Below are positions 58,600-64,000 of a DNA stretch of 64,000 bases, piece by piece. The DNA comes from Paulownia fortunei (lineage: Eukaryota > Streptophyta > Magnoliopsida > Lamiales > Paulowniaceae), in assembly GCA_019321725.1 (NCBI GenBank), contig CM033121.1, positions 10,044,001-10,108,000 of the forward strand, written 5' to 3'. Under the pieces are notes generated by a model. It saw only the letters and a list, made by a program, of their open reading frames with translations, ran no database searches and was not told the DNA's origin. Each line of letters starts with the position of its first letter. Within the stretch, counting starts at the first letter, position 1. Made by a program: the position numbers and the translations under genes.

Positions 58600-59230
58600 A
58601 CGTTCAACAACAGGTTAAATGACCTCTATGGGTAGAGAATATGCTTCCCATCTAGTTTTCTTATAAACTGGCAAATATGGCCCTTTAATGTCAAATTCCC
58701 AAAACTATAACGCTCATATTTATCCCGAAAGTAATTCCATAAATCAAAAATTGCACGATGCACTAATCCATAAGAATGCGTCTCAAGAGTCAATCGAATA
58801 TCATCTAGAGACTCCTTACTTAATCCATCCTTAATAAATTGGATTTTATCTTCTCAATTTTTTTAAACAACTCCTAAGGAACTTGCATTTCTATTTATTT
58901 TTTTGGCCTTAATAGCCGCGGAGTACCATTATCCGTCACTTAATCGGGAAGGATCCTAATTTTTGATAGTTTTCATAACTTTTTCAGAAAATGCAAGTAT
59001 TTTTTAAAAGAGTGGGTCAGTAAAATCCACATTGCGAGATCTTATCCGTCACTTAATCGGGAAGGATCCTAATTTTTGATAGTTTTCATAACTTTTTCAG
59101 AAAATGCAAGTATTTTTTAAAAGAGTGGGTCAGTAAAATCCACATTGCAAGATCTTTACATCTATTTTCTTTGTCGAAAAATGACTACCATGTGCTCTTG
59201 CATGATAAAATTTAAAAAAACACTACCTAC
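58600..59230 (-). pseudogene. Unrecognised broken reading frame
   Basis: Minus-strand translation shows protein-like stretches: LFxKILAFSEKVMKTIKN near 59100, then from about 58840 to 58635 an uninterrupted GLSKESLDDIRLTLETHSYG...VHRAIFDLWNYFRDKYERY...LTLKGHICQFI. Composition and the length without stops suggest former coding sequence. I do not recognise the family; it may be a host gene fragment or another inserted sequence. No ATG and several stops. The tandem duplication at 58929-59154 lies inside it. Confidence 0.4.
58929..59154. repeat. Near-perfect 113-bp tandem duplication
   Basis: 58929-59041 and 59042-59154 agree at 112 of 113 positions by eye; the one difference is GCGAGATC against GCAAGATC. 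113 is not a multiple of three, so it shifts the frame it lies in. It is either very recent or an assembly artefact. Confidence 0.9.
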
Positions 59231-59451
59231 CACATTGACAACACATATTTTCGATTAGGACAAAATAAAATAAAAAAAATAAAAAAATTTAAATGGATAA
59301 AAAAAAGAGAATGAGAGTTAGAGAAAGCAAATTTGTGATTATCAGTTCTGATAATCTTTTTTTTCATCCGTTAGGTTGCCTCCCATCGAGCGCTTAGTTT
59401 AATATCCTCAGCCTGATATTGTCTCTTTCATCACTCATCAACATATGTTGC

Positions 59452-59754
59452 TTAAGCCACCATCCATCCAATCACCATCTTATAATTTCGAAACATCCAA
59501 ATAAGTTTGTCTGCTTGTACTTGAGTGAGGTGTTTAGCAATGCTGACTAGTGGTATTTCTTTCTCACTCAAGTAGACATATTTAAGATGATCCAGGATTG
59601 GTTTAACCTCCACTGTAGGTGTTTGCACCACAGAAGGTAGAAGCCTCTCATTAGATATTGACAATTCAACATAAGAGACATCATACCTTGACTTTTTTTG
59701 CAATGAATCTAGCCCCATTACATCATTTTCCACATCCCCCAATATTTTGCACAT
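59452..59754 (-). pseudogene. Gypsy RT-start fragment, copy 2
   Basis: 100 codons matching 1821-2135, with LKYVYLSEKEIPLVSIAKHL and ending IGWMVA. Same truncation point, so the pol deletion existed before duplication. Confidence 0.75.
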
Positions 59755-59848
59755 CCAACTTCTTTTCTTTCAAATCCTCCATAAAGAGATATTTTTGTAA
59801 AGTAACCTCCACCTCCACTCCATCCTTGCCAGTGAACTCAAGCATTTC

Positions 59849-60121
59849 TTATGATTTTGGATCAATAATGTCAACTGCAAAAACAACATTCACGTCACTA
59901 TGATATCTCATGACTTCAAAAATATTATATTTTATAACCTCGCCATCAAACTCCATAGTAAAAGTTCCATCATGAACATAAATTTTAGCTCGGACTGTTT
60001 CATGAATGGTCTTTCCAAAAGAATGTTTGTAGAAGTTAGGGCATGTGTCATCCTCCATCTTAAGAACACAAAAATCAGTAGGGAAAACTAATTCATTCAT
60101 CTGCACAAAAATATCTTCCAC
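59849..60121 (-). pseudogene. Gypsy protease-region fragment, copy 2
   Basis: 90 codons matching 2238-2507, with one extra codon in LKMEDDTCPNF and VHDGTFTMEFDGEVIKYN. Slightly closer to typical gypsy protease than copy 1. Confidence 0.75.
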
Positions 60122-61004
60122 AACCCGTATTGGATATGCATTATATCTATTAACTAATTATATGATAACACCAATTTCTTTTAAAGGTTCTAGATTTAGA
60201 GAAGCATAAATAGAATATGTCATAACATTAACATGCATTTTTCAAACTGGTCCTATCAATGGTACAAGGGATAGTAAAAGTGTTTAGATCCTTACACTTT
60301 GGATGGAGTTTTCTTTAAAGAACCACCAAAATTTTCTCCCCTACACTTACTTTTTCATCCCCCATCAACTTCCATTTGTTAGTGCAAAGCTCTTTGAGGA
60401 ACTTAGTATATCGAGACACCTACTTGATCTCATCAAGAATAGGGATGTTTACCTCTATTTTTCAAAAAGTCTCAATGATCTTCTTTTATTGCTCATTTTT
60501 CTTGAAATTTGCTAATCTGCTAGGAAAAGGTGAAAGGTATTACATAAGTATAAGAGAGATGTTTAGGAGTAGTTACCGACTTTGGATTCTCCTTAGAATG
60601 AATAGTTTTGTCAACAACTTTTCCATTTTGAAAAGTTATGATCGAATTAGCCTCCTTGATTGAATTTTCACTTGAAGAAGAAATATGACACTAAGTGAAA
60701 TGATTAAGTTAAGGTTGAGCAGAAAATTTACCTTTTTCATGAGTACGCAAAGAGGTTGTCAATGTTGAAAGTGTGCTTTGGTCTCAATAAGGCTTGTGAA
60801 GTCTAGTTATTGATGTTTATTTATGTATGCATAAATTCTTGTAAAGTTTCTTCAAGAGATTTTGTATGTGAAACTGGATAAGAAAGAAAGTTTGGTGGGT
60901 TTTGTGAATGTAGCGATTGGGCACGGTTCTCATCTCGCTAACTAAAATTGGAATAATTTTTCTATTGTGGATTGTAATTTTCAAAATATGGAGAATACAC
61001 CTTT

Positions 61005-61320
61005 GTCTACAACAAATCAATGTTTCACATTAGCAGTCGGTGTAGTATAACCGTATATCAAGCTAAATGAACCCAAGTATTTATTGTGTCATTGGTGATA
61101 CATAAATCAAGAATCACCACTAAACAAAAATGGTTTTAACGCCAACACTTATTTATGAGATTAAGTATTTATGCATATGTTTATCTACAACAAATCAAGA
61201 ATTCACGTTAGCAATCGGTGTAGTAGAACCGTACATCAAGCTAAATGAATCCAAATATTTGTTATACTATTTGTGATACATAAATCAAGAATCACCACAA
61301 AACAAGGAGGATTTTAATAA
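61005..61320. repeat. Two remaining LTR tandem units, copy 2
   Basis: Corresponds to the second and third 178-bp units of copy 1 (5090-5410), with AATCAAGAATCACCAC at about 61105 and 61287. Confidence 0.75.
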
Positions 61321-62389
61321 AAATTAAAACAATAATATAACACCTGAATATTATGCACATTTATAACTGTTTCTATTCCTCCATCAAAAAGTTTACCATT
61401 TCTCCTCAACTAAATAAAATTTAGAAAGATGTAATGAAAGTAGAAAAGACTAAAAATAAAATAAAAATTAGAGAATATATTTCTATTACTACTAAAAAAC
61501 TTACATTACTACTAGAAAATTTAGTCTAAAGAAAGACAACAATAAAATTTTATTTCCCCATCTAAGGATTTTTATGTGTTTTTTTATGTATCTTTAATGA
61601 TATCCAAGAGTCTCTATTTATAGTAGAAGAGTGTGTAAACTGACATCCCCAAATTCACTCCAAATGCACTTTAAATGTGCTCTAAATTCACATGTCCTTT
61701 TTAGATTTGAATTTATCATATATTTTTCTCCATACAATCAACTGATTTTACAAAACAAATCAACATAAAAGTTGTAGATTTGTTTGTTACCTTCATTTTT
61801 TAACTTGAATCAGCTAATTTCAACTATTAGGGAGAACATTATGCTTGATTTAAGAAAATATGTCAGCATAGATAGATACTTTTCAATACACACATTTGGA
61901 CGAATTTTTTGCTATAACTAATATTGAATTAAGTCGAGATTTTAATAGAAAACTTGTAGTTCTATCCCTTGGCTTTCAATGAAGTAAGATTTAGGTCTGT
62001 AGGGTTTTTAAACATGGAGTTATGTCTAAAATACAAAAACTACACAAGTCTGAAAATATGCTTATTTTGAATTTAATGCAAGCCCAATAATCACTTACAA
62101 AGTTTAAGTGATTTCTTGCATATGTTTTGATATACACATGATGGACTTATGTAAAAATGATCATTCTCTTCTAATTGTGATACTTCTTTGATCCAATAAA
62201 ATATTATCTTCCAACTTCCTCACGAAATGTGTTGTTTAATTTGGTTTTATTTTGGCTCTTTTTTACCTCTTTTTGTTCATTGATTCCCTAACACAAAAAA
62301 ATAATAAAACTATAATATTAACAAGAATAAAACAAGGAAAATATAAAGGATTTGATAAAAAAAACAAATGTTAAAATATACACTTATCA

Positions 62390-62930
62390 AGTGGCGAAAG
62401 GCTATACTCAGAAAGATGGGTTCGATTATGAGGAAACCTTCTCGCCTGAACCTAGATTATGACTTATGTCAAATAGATGTCAAGACAACCTTTCTGAATG
62501 ACTATCTTGAGGAAGATATCTACATGTAGCAATAAGAGGGTTTCAAAGCATAAGGCTAAGAGCAGAAAATATGCAAGCTGTTGAGGTTCATTTATGGACT
62601 AAAGCAAGCATCTCGATCATGGAACATAAGACTTGATGTGATGATTAAATATATATTTTTTTATCAAAATATTGATAAACCTTGTGTATATGATAAAAAT
62701 GTGGTCTTCTTGGTAATTTATGTAGATGATATTCTACTCATTGAGAATGATGTAAAAATATTATCTAATGTCAAGGACTGGCTAGCCAAGCAATTCCAAA
62801 TAGAAGATTTGGAAGAAGCAAATTATATTCTTGGGATTCAAATTGCAAGAACATAATGTTGGCATTATCTCCGACATCTTATATTGATAAGATAGAGACA
62901 AATTCCCTATGCCTTACCTTATGTATGCCA
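62390..62930 (+). pseudogene. Copia RT fragment, copy 2
   Basis: Matches 6452-7036. 91 open codons (62581-62856) read RFIYGLKQASRSWNIRLD, then NIDKPCVYDKNVVFLVIYVDDILLI and LEEANYILGIQIART; this is a better-preserved version of the copy 1 frame. RNase H and the polypurine tract are deleted. Confidence 0.85.
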
Positions 62931-64000
62931 ATGGACTACTTAGTGTTGATCAGAGTAAATTGTTCTAAAATTACAAGAGTGCAACTCTAGAATCTTAGTG
63001 GAGTAATCTTAGATTAATGAATTGGATGAATTAAATAAAGAGTTTAATTAATTATTCTTACTTATTGGAACTTGTAATTATAGGTCCATAGGTCCGCAAT
63101 CCATCTTCATAAACACTGAAATTGATTTTATGCAATAAATTTAATTGTACTTGTAATTGTAGAAAATTATTTTTTAAATTGGGTGTTAATTATAAATATC
63201 AAAGATTGCTGGGAATATATGATATTGTTGGTAATAATAAATATGAGACATTTATTTCTATTACTATCTAGAATTATAAGTTAATTATAATAGGAAGGTT
63301 AGTGATAACTTTCCTATCATATCAGGGTATCTGCCTATTAGAGTTCGAAGAGGAATAGAAAACTAGGATTCAATATCTATAAAATATAATCTCTCATTTT
63401 CTCTCTCATAAGACACATTATTTTTAGAGAAGAGTTCTCCAGACTTTTGTTGAATTTTTCCTTCCCCTCCCCTTAGCTAAGTCTTGTGATTTCATGAGTT
63501 GAAATTATCATAAAAAAATTATGCAGTATAATTTAATTTAGTGTTAAGAATGTCCACTCATTCCCATTGGTGTGGAGGCTTGGATTGGAAGACATTGGTG
63601 ATTCAATCAGATTGAAACTTGGTGACAAGGTTTGAAGATTCTAAAAGTATCATTAGAAAAAAGAATTATTTTTTCTATTAGGTTATATTTTTTGAAACTC
63701 TCCTTAATATAATTGTTATATTTTGTAGAACTAATTTAAATTTATATTCATATAACTACATTAATTTTGTAAAAAAATTTGTAGTGCCTGATACCACGTA
63801 TTTCCCTGTGTCCCAATTTGATCGGGAAATAAATCAAAAAAAAATTATTCAATAAAATTATTTCCAATAGTAGTTTGGTTATGAGTGGATGAAAGATTTC
63901 GTAAACTTTCAATGTGGGATGGAAGGCTCCAAGGGAAAAAATTTCCAAAAAATGAAATTGTTTTTTGGAATTCTCCCCAACCAAACACCGCCTTAGTGTG
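62931..64000 (+). repeat. Copia LTR fragment and flank, copy 2
   Basis: Matches 8293-9370. It joins RT directly to the LTR interior at a CCA shared by both ends of the deleted segment. Similarity runs to the window end (CCAAACACC at about 63981 matching 9351), so the duplicated block may extend beyond it. Confidence 0.8.

Larger units (their letters stand above)
59373..62389 (-). mobile_element. Ty3/gypsy deletion derivative, copy 2
   Basis: Homologous to 1763-6451 in the same orientation, with the pol-end word GCGCTCGATGGGAGGCAACC-like at 59373-59392 better preserved. The RT-start frame is at 59754-59452 and the protease-region frame at 60121-59849. Sequence matching 3375-5089 of copy 1 (gag core, primer site, LTR 3' end, first LTR repeat) is missing at about 60995. 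The LTR outer end is at 62389. Confidence 0.85.

Noticed and set aside
59042..59154. 113-bp repeat as a transposon end or MITE
   Set aside because: Head-to-tail near-identical copies without inverted ends or target duplication; simple tandem duplication fits better.
1..64000. CRISPR array, tRNA, rRNA or bacterial-type operon
   Set aside because: No regularly spaced short repeats with unique spacers, no cloverleaf or rRNA signature, and no ribosome-binding-site-led gene series were seen.

Overview
This is AT-rich nuclear DNA from a flowering plant, probably a eudicot. The evidence is plant-type Ty1/copia, Ty3/gypsy, L1-type LINE, MULE, hAT and PIF/Harbinger sequences, GT-AG introns, and two recognisable plant host genes. 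There are no bacterial operons, ribosomal RNAs, tRNAs or CRISPR arrays. A run of exactly 100 N at 45894-45993 marks a scaffold gap.

Layout. 1-1200 is a decayed repeat whose inverted relative lies at 22860-23700. 1763-9360 is a composite of a minus-strand gypsy deletion derivative inserted into the reverse-transcriptase region of a plus-strand copia element. The same composite returns at 59373-64000 in the same orientation with two large extra deletions, so the window is bracketed by a direct duplication about 57.6 kb apart. 10403-32430 is one broken MULE transposase gene split by a nest. An L1-type LINE (10597-15531) sits in its 5' coding part; the LINE 3' half plus adjoining MULE sequence was tandemly duplicated; a 13.4-kb minus-strand copia element with 2-kb LTRs (17001-30367) landed in the second unit; and a hAT transposon (24449-27726) landed in a GC-rich minisatellite inside that copia.

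32.4-38.8 kb holds mostly unrecognised sequence, a divergent tandem repeat and a hAT-type MITE. 38.8-45.8 kb holds an unusual cluster: three related Myb/SANT-like genes, a GRF-type zinc-finger reading frame with a C-terminal hydrophobic segment, and the C-terminal half of a PIF/Harbinger transposase, four of the five on the minus strand. Nearly all stop codons breaking these frames fall where a tryptophan is expected. Beyond the gap are copia and gypsy gag scraps (46.0-46.8 kb).

48.7-56.5 kb is the host-gene island. A two-exon GT47 exostosin-family glycosyltransferase (plus) converges on a five-exon GRAM/WBP2-like UPF0664 gene (minus). The first is intact. The second has clean splice sites but appears to lack one base in exon 3; a doubled heat-shock-type element lies about 120 bp upstream of its ATG. 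57.9-59.2 kb has a LOG-like cytokinin-activating-enzyme pseudogene and an unrecognised broken reading frame containing a near-perfect 113-bp tandem duplication.

The retroelement, MULE and hAT parts are known families, interesting mainly for order and structure. The best candidate for something less described is the 38.8-45.8 kb Myb/SANT + GRF + Harbinger cluster.
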